A DNA stretch of 64,000 bases from Bhargavaea sp. CC-171006 (lineage in GTDB: Bacteria; Bacillota; Bacilli; Bacillales_A; Planococcaceae), in contig NZ_QUZH01000003.1 in NCBI RefSeq assembly GCF_009761675.1, forward strand, positions 124,001-188,000, given 5' to 3'. Below the pieces are notes generated by a model, which worked only from the letters and a program-made list of their open reading frames with translations, made no database searches and was not told the origin of the DNA. Of this stretch, positions 8,658 to 19,786 are shown in pieces. The position numbers were made by a program, and so were the translations under genes. Within the stretch, counting starts at the first letter, position 1. Each line of letters starts with the position of its first letter.

Positions 8658-10388
8658 CTATCGCATGAGTGCGGGGAACATGACTTTGCCGTTCATGACA
8701 TCGTAAATGCCTTTTTGCGTGATACGCACATACGGAAGATGGGTAGCCTGGAGGAACAGGAGCGTGTAAACCGCATCACCGTGTTTGTAGCCGCGCGCCT
8801 TCAGTTCCTCTTTGAGTTTCTTTTCCTGGGCGATCAGCTGTTCCATCGGGGCTTCCGACAGCACGCCACCGAGCGTAAGCGGCAATTCAGCGATGACTTT
8901 GCCGTTTTCCGTCAGCGCCATCCCTCCGCCGATTTCCTTCAGGCGGTCAAATGCGAGTTTCATGTCGGCCATGTTCTTGCCGATCATGATGATGTCGCCC
9001 GTGTTGGAGTAGGAAGAGGCAAAGCCGAGAACATCGTCCGCGAAGCCTTTGATGAGCGTGTTCACCCGCCAATTTCCTTCACGGTCGATCAGGATGAGGA
9101 AACTCTGATTCTGCCCGGAAGGCAGTTTCTGATCGGACGGGTCGACATCGACGCTGTACGGCTTCGTGATGACGTCGTTCACCATCTGAACCCCGAACGG
9201 GAACGAGAATTGGAAGTCGTTTTCATCCAGCTCATACGGCGGGTTGTATGGTTCAAGCCACGACCAGTCGATTTCCGGGAATTCATAAGCGTCTTCCCCG
9301 TCCCGCTTCATCCAGACACCTTTTGACAGGACATCCGTCGGCACGGGATTTTCCGGGCTTTCCAGGAAGTTAAGGTTCGCATATCTCCCGGTTGCGATCA
9401 GGCCGTGCAGGTTCTCCATATCGTAATAGCGCGCAATATTGTATGTCGCCATCGCATAAGCATCTTCCGGTCTGACCCCGGCATCGAGTGCGGCACGGAT
9501 GCACTTGTCCATGACACCGTCTTCGTGGAACGACGGCGTCGAGCCGTCGGTCGTCATCATGAGATGATCGAAGATGTCGAGGTTCTTCTCGAGGATTCCC
9601 TTCAGCATGTCCGGAAGGTCCGGCCGGATCGATGAATAGCGGAGCGTCACGGCGTAGCCCTGCAGGATGCGCCTTTCCACTTCTTCCGCCGTCATCGCCT
9701 CATGGTCGCCGTCCGCACCGAGCAGGCGAAGCCGAGCGAGCGTCCGCTCGGAAGCACCGGGAAGATGCGCTTCGATTTTCATGCCGGCCTGCTTGGCGTT
9801 CTGGATCCAATAAAGCATCTGGTCATCGCCCGCAAGAAGCCGCGGCCAGGCGGTGAGCTCGCCGCCCATCAGTACGTCGGGGCGCGCCATCCATTCACCG
9901 ACCGCCTGTGTCGTGTACAGTTCCTCTTCGCGGTCCATCTGTGTCTGCGAATCAAACCGTGACCACCAGTAAAACGAAAACGGCAAGGCCTTGAGCTGGT
10001 CAAGGATTGCAAACGCTTTCCAATTCTCCATCGTCAAAAACAGCACGCTGTTGTCCGAGATGAAGGTCGTCGTCCCCCGCCGGGATGCATAATCCGCGAA
10101 AGAGAGGGGATTATATAGCTGATATGGATGCACATGCGGCTCGATATAGCCCGGCACGATTACTTTGCCGGAGGCATCGACCACTTCTGTGCCTTCCATG
10201 TTTTTCGGCATGTCCGAACCCGCATAGACGATGCGGTCACCGGAGATCCAGATGTTGCCCGAGATCCATTTTTTCATGATCCCGTGCAGGTATGTAGCAT
10301 TCGTGATCAGGAGATCCGGTGCACGCCTGCCGTCGATGACCGCGGTGTGGTTTCGGAGTTCCCTGATTTTCCATGGTGCTTGAGCCAT
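8658..10388 (-). CDS. yerA: YerA, adenine deaminase-like amidohydrolase
   Basis: A 576-aa metal-dependent amidohydrolase close to adenine deaminase (adenine to hypoxanthine and ammonia). The metal-binding E-P-H-V-H motif follows VIVPGYI at about residues 75-82. The C-terminal region (DMKLAFDRLKEIGGGMAL) and ALSEAP-like sequence are typical of the Ade family. AGGGGG precedes the start. The gene next to the purine operon fits a salvage role: adenine taken up by a permease could enter the hypoxanthine pool. B. subtilis YerA is annotated only as putative, so activity on adenine is an inference. Confidence 0.82.
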   Translation of the reverse strand: MAQAPWKIRELRNHTAVIDGRRAPDLLITNATYLHGIMKKWISGNIWISGDRIVYAGSDMPKNMEGTEVVDASGKVIVPGYIEPHVHPYQLYNPLSFADYASRRGTTTFISDNSVLFLTMENWKAFAILDQLKALPFSFYWWSRFDSQTQMDREEELYTTQAVGEWMARPDVLMGGELTAWPRLLAGDDQMLYWIQNAKQAGMKIEAHLPGASERTLARLRLLGADGDHEAMTAEEVERRILQGYAVTLRYSSIRPDLPDMLKGILEKNLDIFDHLMMTTDGSTPSFHEDGVMDKCIRAALDAGVRPEDAYAMATYNIARYYDMENLHGLIATGRYANLNFLESPENPVPTDVLSKGVWMKRDGEDAYEFPEIDWSWLEPYNPPYELDENDFQFSFPFGVQMVNDVITKPYSVDVDPSDQKLPSGQNQSFLILIDREGNWRVNTLIKGFADDVLGFASSYSNTGDIIMIGKNMADMKLAFDRLKEIGGGMALTENGKVIAELPLTLGGVLSEAPMEQLIAQEKKLKEELKARGYKHGDAVYTLLFLQATHLPYVRITQKGIYDVMNGKVMFPALMR

Positions 10389-10492
10389 CGTCGCTGCCCC
10401 CTGACTGTCTATCTGTTACTTTATCTTATCACAGTGTGAAAGTGAAAAAAAGACACACGGCCGAAACCGGGTGTTCGGAAGGAGAAATTAAT

Positions 10493-10960
10493 ATGAATCC
10501 AAATGATCAAACGATTAACATCGGTACGAAAAGTGCCTATCTGCGAATCAGCTCGGGCCTTGCGATGCTTGCCTGGGGCACCTCGCGCATGGTCCGGGAT
10601 CCGCGCAGCATGGCCGGCCCGATCCTTGTCCTGTCCGGCGCCTGCAAGACGGCGGAAGGCATCGTCCGCTACTGCCCGTTGAAGGAAATGATGAACGGCG
10701 GCATGGACGCCATGATGAAGCCCGAAGTCAGCGGCGGCACGCTGCCATCCGTATCCTCTTCCGGAAACGCAAACGGTTCCGGTGGATCCGGCGGTGCCGA
10801 TGAGCAGATTCAGGCGTTCATGTACGGAGGCTTTGACGGGGCCGGGTCGGAACAAAATGTTCCATCCGGACAGAATGAATCCGCTTACAAAAACAACGGC
10901 GGTTCCAGCCAGTCGGGATCTGGACAAGGCCAGAAAAAAGACCCGATGCAGTCCATCTGA
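10493..10960 (+). CDS. DUF2892-type small membrane protein with Gly/Ser-rich tail
   Basis: A 155-aa protein on the opposite strand to its neighbours. Residues 1-70 resemble the YgaP-type DUF2892 region: a basic start, two hydrophobic helices (LRISSGLAMLAWG, MAGPILVLSGACKTAEGI) and the CPL end. From about residue 85 the chain is Gly/Ser/Asn/Gln-rich and probably disordered. The ATG at 10493 follows GGAAGGAGAAATTAAT. It diverges from yerA and converges on purD. No function is known to me. Confidence 0.7.
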   Translation: MNPNDQTINIGTKSAYLRISSGLAMLAWGTSRMVRDPRSMAGPILVLSGACKTAEGIVRYCPLKEMMNGGMDAMMKPEVSGGTLPSVSSSGNANGSGGSGGADEQIQAFMYGGFDGAGSEQNVPSGQNESAYKNNGGSSQSGSGQGQKKDPMQSI

Positions 10961-10968
10961 CACTCCGC

Positions 10969-10991
10969 GGACGGGTAGCCGTCCGTTTTTT
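10969..10991 (+). terminator. Terminator of the DUF2892 gene
   Basis: GGACGG-GTAG-CCGTCC forms a tight 6-bp hairpin followed by GTTTTTTC, nine bases past the stop codon. Confidence 0.85.
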
Positions 10992-11122
10992 CTATTTTCT
11001 CCCGTCAGCTCCATTCTATCGTATTTTTCTGAATGTTGTAAGTGGAGAAATGAATTCAAGCAGGGTTTTATCCACTTAACGGCATAGGATATCTCACTGC
11101 GGAGGGCGACTGCCGCCCCTGG

Positions 11123-11266
11123 TTTCGTCATTCACCGCTTCGGTTTCGTCATTCCTAGCTTCAGTTTCGTCATTCGGCAGCTTAATTTCGTCATTCGCCC
11201 GATTCCAGGGCACGAATGACGAAATTCCCCGCTTCAATGACGAGATTGGACTCGCGAATGACGAAA
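11123..11266. repeat. 21-bp-period repeat array A, two opposed halves
   Basis: Four copies of TTTCGTCATTC start at 11123, 11144, 11165 and 11186. After a short junction, three copies of the reverse complement GAATGACGAAA (one variant, CAATGACGAGA) start at 11214, 11235 and 11256. Spacing is exactly 21 bp in both halves and the 10-bp spacers vary. The 10961-11400 gap holds this array between the terminators of two converging genes and otherwise nothing coding. Related arrays lie at 14374 and 33252. Confidence 0.9.
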
Positions 11267-11292
11267 TCAGGTGCCAACCGGCCAGGATTATC

Positions 11293-11345
11293 AAAAGGAA
11301 CCGTCACGACGTCCAGAAACTGGATCATCGCGGCGGTTCCTTTTA
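11293..11345 (-). terminator. Probable terminator of the purine operon
   Basis: AAAAGGAACCG and CGGTTCCTTTT are outer arms enclosing an inner hairpin (CCAG-TTT-CTGG). The minus-strand arm ends in CCTTTTG. It lies 56 bp past the purD stop. Confidence 0.65.
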
Positions 11346-11400
11346 TGCTTCCCGAATGCAATAGGCTTTTGGGTGGCCTCTTCACGGGACGGCTTCTTTC

Positions 11401-12660
11401 TTATTTTATCGCGCGCTTCCCGATGTCGGATCGGTAGAAGAATCCGTTCCATTCCATCGAGTCAAGCGCGGCGTATGCTTTTTTGCTTGCTTCTTTGAGG
11501 CTCTCGCCTTCCGCGGAGACGAGGATGACTCGGCCGCCGTTTCCGGCAAAGCGATCGCCTTCCGCTTTGGTGCCTGCATGGAAGACATCGAGCCCCGCTT
11601 CTTCAAGTGATTCGAGCCTTGGCAGAAGCGTCCCTTTCTGTACATCCCCGGGGTAGCCGTCCGCGGCGATGACGACGCCGAGGCGGGCACCTTGTTCCCA
11701 AACGGGTTCAATTGGATTGCCGTCCAGCAGGCCGACCAGGAATTCCGCAAGATCGGATTTCAGCTGCGGCAGGACGACCTGGGTTTCGGGGTCGCCAAAG
11801 CGGGCATTGAATTCGATCGTTTTCGGGCCATCTCCGGTCAGGATCAGGCCGGCGTAGAGGATGCCGGTGAACGGCGTGCCTTCCGCGTCCATCGCGCGGA
11901 CGGTCGCTTCGACGATCTGCTCGTGGGCAGCTCGGACCACTTCTTCCGGAAGATGGGGAACCGGAGAATAAGCGCCCATGCCGCCGGTGTTCGGACCCTC
12001 ATCATTGTCGAACGCGCGCTTATGGTCCTGGGACATCGGCATGGGGAAGATCTTGCCACCATGGACGAACGACATGTAGCTAAACTCTTCCCCGTCGAGG
12101 AATTCCTCGATGACGACACGAGCGGACGAGTCGCCGAACTTCCGGCCGCCGATCATGTCGTCTACCGCTCCGAGCGCTTCATCCAGAGTCATCGCGACGA
12201 CGACACCCTTCCCTGCCGCAAGGCCGTCCGCCTTGATGACGATCGGCGTGCCTTGCTCACGGATATATGCCTTGGCCTGTTCCGCGTCGGTGAACGTCTC
12301 ATACTTGGCGGTGGGGATGCTGTACTTCTTCATGAGTTCTTTAGCAAATGCCTTCGAGCCTTCCAGTTGGGCCGCTGCTTTGTCCGGTCCGAAGACGCGG
12401 AGGCCTTCCGCCTGGAAATGGTCGACGATACCGCCGGCAAGCGGCTGCTCGGGACCGACGAATGTCAGGCCGATGTTGTTTGCTTTCGCGAAGTCGGCGA
12501 GCTTGCCGAATTCCATAACGCCTAGCGGGACGACTTCGGCGTCATCCCGCATGCCGTCATTGCCCGGGGCGACGTAGACTTTACTGACGGATGGGGACTT
12601 GGCGAACTGGCGGACGAGCGCGTGCTCGCGGCCGCCGCTACCGATGACGAGTACATCCAT
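11401..12660 (-). CDS. purD: Phosphoribosylamine-glycine ligase (GAR synthetase)
   Basis: A 419-aa ATP-grasp enzyme that makes glycinamide ribonucleotide from phosphoribosylamine, glycine and ATP, step 2 of de novo purine synthesis. The N-terminal MDVLVIGSGGREHAL motif, the ATP-grasp segments VIKADGLAAGKGVVVA and NDEGPNTGGMGAYSPVP, and the metal site EFNARFGDPETQ are all intact. GGAGTG precedes the ATG. It is the last gene of the operon, 89 bp after purH, with a hairpin in the gap. Confidence 0.97.
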   Translation of the reverse strand: MDVLVIGSGGREHALVRQFAKSPSVSKVYVAPGNDGMRDDAEVVPLGVMEFGKLADFAKANNIGLTFVGPEQPLAGGIVDHFQAEGLRVFGPDKAAAQLEGSKAFAKELMKKYSIPTAKYETFTDAEQAKAYIREQGTPIVIKADGLAAGKGVVVAMTLDEALGAVDDMIGGRKFGDSSARVVIEEFLDGEEFSYMSFVHGGKIFPMPMSQDHKRAFDNDEGPNTGGMGAYSPVPHLPEEVVRAAHEQIVEATVRAMDAEGTPFTGILYAGLILTGDGPKTIEFNARFGDPETQVVLPQLKSDLAEFLVGLLDGNPIEPVWEQGARLGVVIAADGYPGDVQKGTLLPRLESLEEAGLDVFHAGTKAEGDRFAGNGGRVILVSAEGESLKEASKKAYAALDSMEWNGFFYRSDIGKRAIK

Positions 12661-12678
12661 TTGGGTTCACTCCTTATG

Positions 12679-12709
12679 AAAACAACCTGCACATCCGGCA
12701 GGTTGTTTT
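12679..12709 (-). other. Symmetrical hairpin between purH and purD
   Basis: AAAACAACCTGC and GCAGGTTGTTTT form a 12-bp perfect stem with a 7-nt loop. It ends about 20 bases before the purD start and could act as a partial terminator or RNA-processing or stability element. The U run after the stem is short, so full termination is unlikely. Confidence 0.5.
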
Positions 12710-12749
12710 CTTTGTTGGTGGTGTTTGCTTCACATTCAGCAACAATCAA

Positions 12750-14285
<1,536 letters not shown>

Positions 14286-14313
14286 GGTTGGAGCCTCCTT
14301 ATGTAAATCAGAA

Positions 14314-14336
14314 CGCCGGCTTATTGGGTGCCGGCG
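14314..14336. other. Short hairpin upstream of purH
   Basis: CGCCGGC and GCCGGCG form a 7-bp GC-only stem with a 9-nt loop, about 30 bp before the purH start and inside the purN-purH gap. No U run follows on the minus strand, so it is not a clear terminator. Confidence 0.4.
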
Positions 14337-14373
14337 GCTGTTGTAAGATCTTTTGATTCAGAAACGAGAGCGG

Positions 14374-14478
14374 TTCGTCACTTTCGGATGGTGATTCGTC
14401 ACTTTCAGGCGGGCATTCGTCACTTTCACAGGCCCATTCGTCACTTTCGGGCGCTGATTCGTCACTTTCGCCAAGAAC
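14374..14478. repeat. 21-bp-period repeat array B between purN and purH
   Basis: Five copies of TTCGTCACTTTC start at 14374, 14395, 14416, 14437 and 14458, each exactly 21 bp apart with variable 9-bp spacers. The core resembles that of arrays A and C with an extra base (CGTCACTTTC against CGTCATTC). All copies point the same way. The array lies just past the purN stop, inside the purine operon. Confidence 0.9.
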
Positions 14479-14487
14479 ACGCTGAAA

Positions 14488-15075
14488 TTATTCCGTGACC
14501 GCGCTCTCCGCCAACACTTTCCGCAGGGCTTCCTTATACAAATCGTGTTCCACCGCGTGGATCGCAGCCTCTGTTTTCTCGCGGTCCCCCGCCACAACGG
14601 GGACTTCCCGCTGGAGAATCGCCGGGCCGGTGTCCATGCCCTCGTCGACATAGTGGACGGTGACGCCGGTCACTTCCACGCCGGCGTCCATCGCCTGGCC
14701 GATCGCGTCCTTGCCCGGAAATGCCGGGAGGAGCGACGGGTGGATGTTCACGATGCGGTTTGGATAGGCATCAAGCAGCGTCGGGCCGATCAGCCGCATG
14801 TACCCCGCAAGGGCGATCCAGTCGACGCCCTCTTCTTGAAGCCTTCCGAGGACGGTGTGCTCGTAGGCGGCTTTGTCCGGGTAGGCTTTCGGATTAAAGG
14901 CGACGGACGGGATTCGGAAACGCTCCGCCCGCTCCATCACTTTCGCAAGCGGCTTGTCGGTGACGAGAAGCACGATTTCCGCTTCCAGTTCGCCGTCTGC
15001 CGCCGCCTGGGCGATCGCTTCGAAGTTCGAACCGCTTCCGGATGCGAAAACGGCAATGCGAGGTTTCCGGCTCAT
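14488..15075 (-). CDS. purN: Phosphoribosylglycinamide formyltransferase
   Basis: A 195-aa 10-formyl-THF-dependent enzyme that formylates GAR to FGAR, step 3. The N-terminal loop [13 protein letters not shown] binds the substrate phosphate. The catalytic set is present: Asn and His in [12 protein letters not shown] and the Asp of [11 protein letters not shown]. It overlaps purM by the ATGA of the stop/start junction, pointing to translational coupling. The 3' side is followed by repeat array B. Confidence 0.97.
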   Translation of the reverse strand: MSRKPRIAVFASGSGSNFEAIAQAAADGELEAEIVLLVTDKPLAKVMERAERFRIPSVAFNPKAYPDKAAYEHTVLGRLQEEGVDWIALAGYMRLIGPTLLDAYPNRIVNIHPSLLPAFPGKDAIGQAMDAGVEVTGVTVHYVDEGMDTGPAILQREVPVVAGDREKTEAAIHAVEHDLYKEALRKVLAESAVTE

Positions 15076-16142
15076 GCTTCCGGACCTCCCGCAAGCGTGC
15101 CGTCATGCTCGCCGTTAAAGCGGACACCAACGCCTGCCACGACACGGCCGATGACCGATGCCTTTTCGCCGTGGGCTTCCGCGATGCGGATTGCTTCTGC
15201 CGCTTCGGATTCAGGAAGGGCGACGATAAATCCGATGCCCATATTGAAGACAGAGTACAGGTCGCGGTCGGCAAGCTCGCCTTTTTCCTTCACCATGCGG
15301 AATACAGGGAGCACTTCCCACGAGCCGAGGTCGATTTCCGCGGCAAGGCCTTCCGGCAGCATGCGCGGGACGTTTTCGTAGAAGCCGCCGCCCGTCACAT
15401 GCGCCATTCCGTGGACGTCCAGGCTGCGTGCCATCTCCAGCACCGGCTTGGCGTAGATTTTTGTAGGCGTGAGCAGTGCTTCCGCCGATTTCCCCAGCTC
15501 CTCATAGCCCGGAACCGGTTCATCCGCCTTGACTCCAACTTGTTCAAAGACAATCTTCCGGACAAGTGAGTAACCGTTCGAATGGATGCCGCTGGACGCG
15601 ATGCCGACGAGGACATCACCTTCAGCGACCTTCTCGCCGGTCACAATGTCCTTCTTCTCGGCAGCGCCGACCGCGAATCCTGCGAGGTCGTATTCATCTT
15701 CCTCATAGAGTCCGGGCATCTCCGCCGTCTCGCCGCCGATCAGTGCCGCACCGGCCTGGACGCAGCCGTCGGCGACGCCTTTGACGATGGCTTCGACACG
15801 TGCCGGCACGGCCTTGCCGAGCGCGACATAGTCGAGGAAATAAAGCGGCTCCGCGCCATGTGCGACGATGTCGTTCACGCACATGGCGACGCAGTCGACA
15901 CCGATCGTGTCATGCTTGTCCGCCATGAAGGCGACTTTCAGCTTCGTGCCGACGCCGTCCGTCCCCGAGACGAGGACCGGCTGGCTGTAGCCGAGCTCGG
16001 ACAGGTCGAACATCCCGCCGAATCCGCCGAACGCACCCATAACACCCTTCCGCTCCGTGCGGGCGACATGGGATTTCATCCGTTCGACCGATTCATATCC
16101 GGCTTCGATGTTTACGCCGGCCTGTTCATATGCTTTTGACAT
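15072..16142 (-). CDS. purM: Phosphoribosylformylglycinamidine cyclo-ligase (AIR synthetase)
   Basis: A 356-aa AIR synthetase closing the imidazole ring of FGAM with ATP, step 5. It has the glycine-rich and ATP-site motifs [45 protein letters not shown] and [20 protein letters not shown] expected of the family, and I see no altered catalytic residue. It follows purF by 15 bp and overlaps purN. Confidence 0.97.
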   Translation of the reverse strand: MSKAYEQAGVNIEAGYESVERMKSHVARTERKGVMGAFGGFGGMFDLSELGYSQPVLVSGTDGVGTKLKVAFMADKHDTIGVDCVAMCVNDIVAHGAEPLYFLDYVALGKAVPARVEAIVKGVADGCVQAGAALIGGETAEMPGLYEEDEYDLAGFAVGAAEKKDIVTGEKVAEGDVLVGIASSGIHSNGYSLVRKIVFEQVGVKADEPVPGYEELGKSAEALLTPTKIYAKPVLEMARSLDVHGMAHVTGGGFYENVPRMLPEGLAAEIDLGSWEVLPVFRMVKEKGELADRDLYSVFNMGIGFIVALPESEAAEAIRIAEAHGEKASVIGRVVAGVGVRFNGEHDGTLAGGPEA

Positions 16143-16157
16143 GCCAGTGGCCTCCTC

Positions 16158-17579
16158 TTAAACGAGTTCCTTTTCATGCGGCAGTTTCGTGTCCGCGAAA
16201 ATGTTCGTCGGGTAATTTCCGGTAAAGCATCCGAGGCAGTGGCCCCGGTTCGGGTCTTCATCGTTCCGGCCGACCGCCTCGACCAGTCCTTTCGCCGACA
16301 GGAACTGGAGCGAGTCCGCTCCAATCAGTTCACAGATCTCCTCCGTCGTGCGCCCTGTGGCGATCAGTTCGGAGTCGGTGCTGATGTCGACGCCGTAGAA
16401 GCACGGGGCGATCAGCGGCGGAGCGCTGATGACGACGTGGATTTCCTTCGCGCCTGCATCACGCAACATTTTGACGATTTTCTTGGAGGTGGTGCCGCGG
16501 ACAATCGAGTCGTCGACCATGACGACCCGCTTGCCTTCGACCACCTGGCGGACCGGGGACAGCTTCATCTTGACGCCGCGCTCCCGCAGTTCCTGGGACG
16601 GCTGGATGAATGTCCGGCCGACATACCGGTTCTTGATCAGCCCCATCTCGTACGGGATGCCGCTTTCCTCTGCAAATCCGATTGCGGCGGAAATGCTGGA
16701 GTCCGGCACGCCTGTGACGACGTCCGCATCGATCTTGACTTCCTGGGCCAGCCGCTTGCCGAGGCGCTTCCTGGCCATGTGGATGTTGATGCCGTCGATG
16801 TCGGAATCAGGACGGGAGAAATAGATGTATTCCATCGAGCAGATGGCACGGTTTGCCTTTGGCGCGAACCGGTCGCTCCGAATACCCTTGTCATCGATGA
16901 TGACCAGTTCACCCGGTTCGACTGAACGCACGGTCTCCGCACCGATCAGGTCGAACGCCGATGTCTCGGAGGCGACCACCCACGTCTCCCCGCCGATGCA
17001 GCCGAGTGACAGCGGACGCATGCCGTTCGGGTCCTGTGCCACGTAGAGCGCATCTTCGGTCAGGAGGACGAAGGCGAAAGCGCCCTGCAGCTGGGCAAGT
17101 GCTTTCTTGAGCCGTTCGTTCTGCGGATAGCTGATGTTCTTTTTGATGAGGTGTGCAAGCACTTCCGTGTCGGATGTCGACTGGAAGATGCTGCCCTGAC
17201 GCTCAAGATGGCGCTTCAGCTCGGAGGCATTCGTGACGTTGCCGTTGTGGGCAATGGCAAGACTGCCTGTTGTCGAGCGGAAAACGAGGGGCTGGACATT
17301 CTCGATGCCTCGCCCGCCATCCGTCGTGTAGCGGACATGCCCGATCGCCGCATGGCCCGGCAACTTATTCAGCCGGTCACCATGGAACACGTCGTTGACG
17401 AGCCCCTCCCCTTTTTCAATGAGCAGATGATCGTCATGCACCGTGCAGATTCCGGCCGCTTCCTGCCCCCTGTGCTGGAGGGCATGAAGGCCGTAGTACG
17501 CCATCTGGGCCGCATTTTCGTGGCCCCAGATGCCGAACACGCCACATTCTTCATTTAGCCCTCTGAGTTCACTAAGCAC
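16158..17579 (-). CDS. purF: Glutamine amidophosphoribosyltransferase
   Basis: A 473-aa enzyme for the committed step of purine synthesis (PRPP plus glutamine to phosphoribosylamine). The 11-residue propeptide [11 protein letters not shown] precedes Cys12, which becomes the N-terminal nucleophile. Cys residues expected for the Bacillus-type 4Fe-4S cluster are present (AICSMEY, CLGC region). The PRPP loop [16 protein letters not shown] is intact. Small departures from the usual family sequence occur, such as [10 protein letters not shown] where GHVRYATAGG is common; their effect is unknown. The start overlaps the end of purL by 25 bp. Confidence 0.96.
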   Translation of the reverse strand: MLSELRGLNEECGVFGIWGHENAAQMAYYGLHALQHRGQEAAGICTVHDDHLLIEKGEGLVNDVFHGDRLNKLPGHAAIGHVRYTTDGGRGIENVQPLVFRSTTGSLAIAHNGNVTNASELKRHLERQGSIFQSTSDTEVLAHLIKKNISYPQNERLKKALAQLQGAFAFVLLTEDALYVAQDPNGMRPLSLGCIGGETWVVASETSAFDLIGAETVRSVEPGELVIIDDKGIRSDRFAPKANRAICSMEYIYFSRPDSDIDGINIHMARKRLGKRLAQEVKIDADVVTGVPDSSISAAIGFAEESGIPYEMGLIKNRYVGRTFIQPSQELRERGVKMKLSPVRQVVEGKRVVMVDDSIVRGTTSKKIVKMLRDAGAKEIHVVISAPPLIAPCFYGVDISTDSELIATGRTTEEICELIGADSLQFLSAKGLVEAVGRNDEDPNRGHCLGCFTGNYPTNIFADTKLPHEKELV

Positions 17580-19786
17580 GGGATCGCCCCTTTCCAGGCG
17601 GATTCAAGCATGGAAACATCCTGACTGATCAGCGGATTGCCGTCAGCGTCACGGATGACCAGGCGGTCCGTTTGAGTAATTTCACCGATCTTCCGGGCAT
17701 CGGAAGCCAGCTCTTCAAAGCGGGCCGCGTGCTCCGGGCTGACCGTCACGATAAAGCGGGACTGTGTTTCACTGAAGAGCGCGGTGACCGCAGAACCTTC
17801 AAGCTTCACATCAGCGCCAAGCCCGGTGCCGAACACCTTCTCGGCAAGCGCCACTGCAACGCCGCCTTCCGCAACGTCATGCGCGGAGCGGACGACGCCT
17901 TCACGGATGGCCGCAAGGAGCGCTTCCTGGCGGGAGGCTTCCACATCAAGGTCAATTGCCGGAGCCTTGCCGGAGATCTTGCCGCCGTTCAGCATTTTCT
18001 GCAGCTCGGATCCGCCGAATTCGGTCTTGGTCTCGCCAATCAGGTAAACGAAGTCCCCTTCGGCTTTCGCTTCCTGGGTCGTCGTATGTGCAAGGTTCTC
18101 CACAAGGCCGACCATGCCGATCGTCGGTGTCGGGTAGACCGGCTTTCCGCCGCGCTCGTTATAGAGCGAGACGTTACCGCTGATGACCGGGGCGTCAAGT
18201 GCGAGGCAGGCCGCGCTGATGCCGTCCGCTGACTTTTCAAGCTGCCAGAAGATCTCCGGATTATCCGGGCTGCCGAAGTTCAGGCAGTCCGTGATGGCAA
18301 GCGGCTTGCCGCCCGAGCAGACGATGTTCCGCGCCGCTTCCGCGACCGCGATCTTTCCGCCTGTTTCAGGGTCGAGATAAATGTAGCGGGAGTTGCAGTC
18401 GGCAGTGATCGCCAAGCCCTTCTCGGTACCGCGTACACGCACGACGGCTGCGTCAGATCCCGGGGCAACTACCGTGTTGGTGCGGGCCTGATGGTCGAAC
18501 TGGCTGTACACCCATTCCTTCGAAGCGATCGTCGGCTGCTTCAGCAGGGACACGAGTGTATCCGAGAAATCTTCCACTTCCGGCTCCTGCTGCTCCATCT
18601 CCTGGAACTCACGGAAGTATTCCGGCTCACGGGACGGCTTGTTGTAGACAGGCGCGTCCTCGGCAAGCGCATCTGCAGAGACTTCAGCGACAACTTCGCC
18701 CTTGTGGAGCAGGCGGAGCATTTTGTCATCCGTGACGTGGCCGATCGAGACCGCTTCAAGATCGTATTTGGCGAAGAGGTCGATGACTTCCTGCTCACGG
18801 CCTTTCTGCACGACGATCAGCATCCGCTCCTGGGATTCGGAAAGCATCATTTCGTATGCGGTCATGTCCTCATCACGCTGAGGGACAAGGTCCAGGTTCA
18901 TCTCGATGCCGAAACCTGCCTTCGAAGCCATTTCTGCGGAAGAAGAGGTCAGGCCCGCTGCACCCATGTCCTGGATGCCGATCAGGGCGTCAGACTTCAC
19001 GAGTTCAAGGCATGCATCCATAAGCAGCTTTTCCGTGAACGGGTCGCCCGCCTGTACCGGAGCACGTTCCTTGCCCGGGTCATCCGAAATTTCTTCTGAT
19101 GAAGAGGTCGCGCCGTGGATGCCGTCGCGCCCGGTCTTCGCCCCGACATACATGACGGTGTTGCCCACGCCAGCAGCTAAGCCGCGCTGGATGTCTTCGT
19201 GATTGAGGAGACCGATTGCCATTGCGTTGACAAGCGGTTTGCCCGCGTACGAAGGGTCGAACTGGATTTCGCCAGCGACAGTCGGGATGCCGATCGTGTT
19301 GCCGTAGCCGGCGATTCCTGCGACGGCTTCCTCGAACAGCCAGCGGTCGCGGTCGTTGTCGAGTTCCCCGAAACGGAGCGAGTTCACGGCCGCGATCGGC
19401 TGTGCACCCATCGAGAAGACGTCACGCAGAACGCCGCCGACGCCTGTCGCCGCGCCTTCATACGGCTCGATTGCCGACGGGCTGTTGTGAGACTCCATCT
19501 TGAAGACGACGGCCTGGTTGTCGCCGATGTCGACGATACCCGCGCCTTCCCCGGGTCCCATGAGAACCTGCGGGCCTTCGGTCGGGAACTTGCGGAGGAC
19601 AGGCTTGGAGCTTTTGTACGAGCAGTGCTCCGACCACATGCTGGAGAACAGGCCGGTTTCCGTATAGTTCGGCAGGCGGCCGAGAAGCTTGACTGCCATT
19701 TCGAACTCTTCCGTCGTCATGCCCATCTGTGCGTAGATCTTCTCATCGCGGATCTGTTCCGCTGTCGGCTCAAGCTTGGTTAGCAT
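17555..19786 (-). CDS. purL: FGAM synthase large subunit PurL, with an altered active-site motif
   Basis: A 743-aa small-type PurL, which with PurS and PurQ converts FGAR to FGAM, step 4. The ATG at 19786 is chosen because GGAGGG lies five bases upstream; the ATG at 19804 overlaps that site. The frame is complete and most motifs are recognisable ([43 protein letters not shown]). However the near-invariant ESHNHPS reads ESHNSPS, with Ser102 for the second His. TVGGEV reads TVAGEI and GATFASEE reads GATSSSEE, relative to B. subtilis as I recall it. His100 is retained. Function may be impaired; see PurQ. Confidence 0.93.
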   Translation of the reverse strand: MLTKLEPTAEQIRDEKIYAQMGMTTEEFEMAVKLLGRLPNYTETGLFSSMWSEHCSYKSSKPVLRKFPTEGPQVLMGPGEGAGIVDIGDNQAVVFKMESHNSPSAIEPYEGAATGVGGVLRDVFSMGAQPIAAVNSLRFGELDNDRDRWLFEEAVAGIAGYGNTIGIPTVAGEIQFDPSYAGKPLVNAMAIGLLNHEDIQRGLAAGVGNTVMYVGAKTGRDGIHGATSSSEEISDDPGKERAPVQAGDPFTEKLLMDACLELVKSDALIGIQDMGAAGLTSSSAEMASKAGFGIEMNLDLVPQRDEDMTAYEMMLSESQERMLIVVQKGREQEVIDLFAKYDLEAVSIGHVTDDKMLRLLHKGEVVAEVSADALAEDAPVYNKPSREPEYFREFQEMEQQEPEVEDFSDTLVSLLKQPTIASKEWVYSQFDHQARTNTVVAPGSDAAVVRVRGTEKGLAITADCNSRYIYLDPETGGKIAVAEAARNIVCSGGKPLAITDCLNFGSPDNPEIFWQLEKSADGISAACLALDAPVISGNVSLYNERGGKPVYPTPTIGMVGLVENLAHTTTQEAKAEGDFVYLIGETKTEFGGSELQKMLNGGKISGKAPAIDLDVEASRQEALLAAIREGVVRSAHDVAEGGVAVALAEKVFGTGLGADVKLEGSAVTALFSETQSRFIVTVSPEHAARFEELASDARKIGEITQTDRLVIRDADGNPLISQDVSMLESAWKGAIPCLVNSEG

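Noticed and set aside
8229-9326. Long plus-strand open frame opposite yerB-yerA
   Set aside because: Both genes on the minus strand are confidently identified; this frame has no binding site or recognisable domain and reflects GC-rich codon use. The same applies to 11692-12525, 21426-22568, 22312-23418, 26951-28225, 30068-31477, 34561-35799, 40439-41521 (minus) and 58308-59420 (minus).
10421-11131. Minus-strand open frame opposite the DUF2892 gene
   Set aside because: It overlaps the better-supported plus-strand gene and its terminator and has no ribosome binding site.
11123-11266. Possible CRISPR array
   Set aside because: Cores of about 11 bases and spacers of about 10 are far too short, the array switches orientation halfway, and no cas genes are nearby. 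The same holds for arrays B and C.
14358-14651. Minus-strand open frame with a repeated heptapeptide around KVTN
   Set aside because: It overlaps purN in another frame and its repeats are just the 21-bp array read as codons (21 is a multiple of 3). It has no ribosome binding site. Similar frames cross arrays A (NDET) and C.
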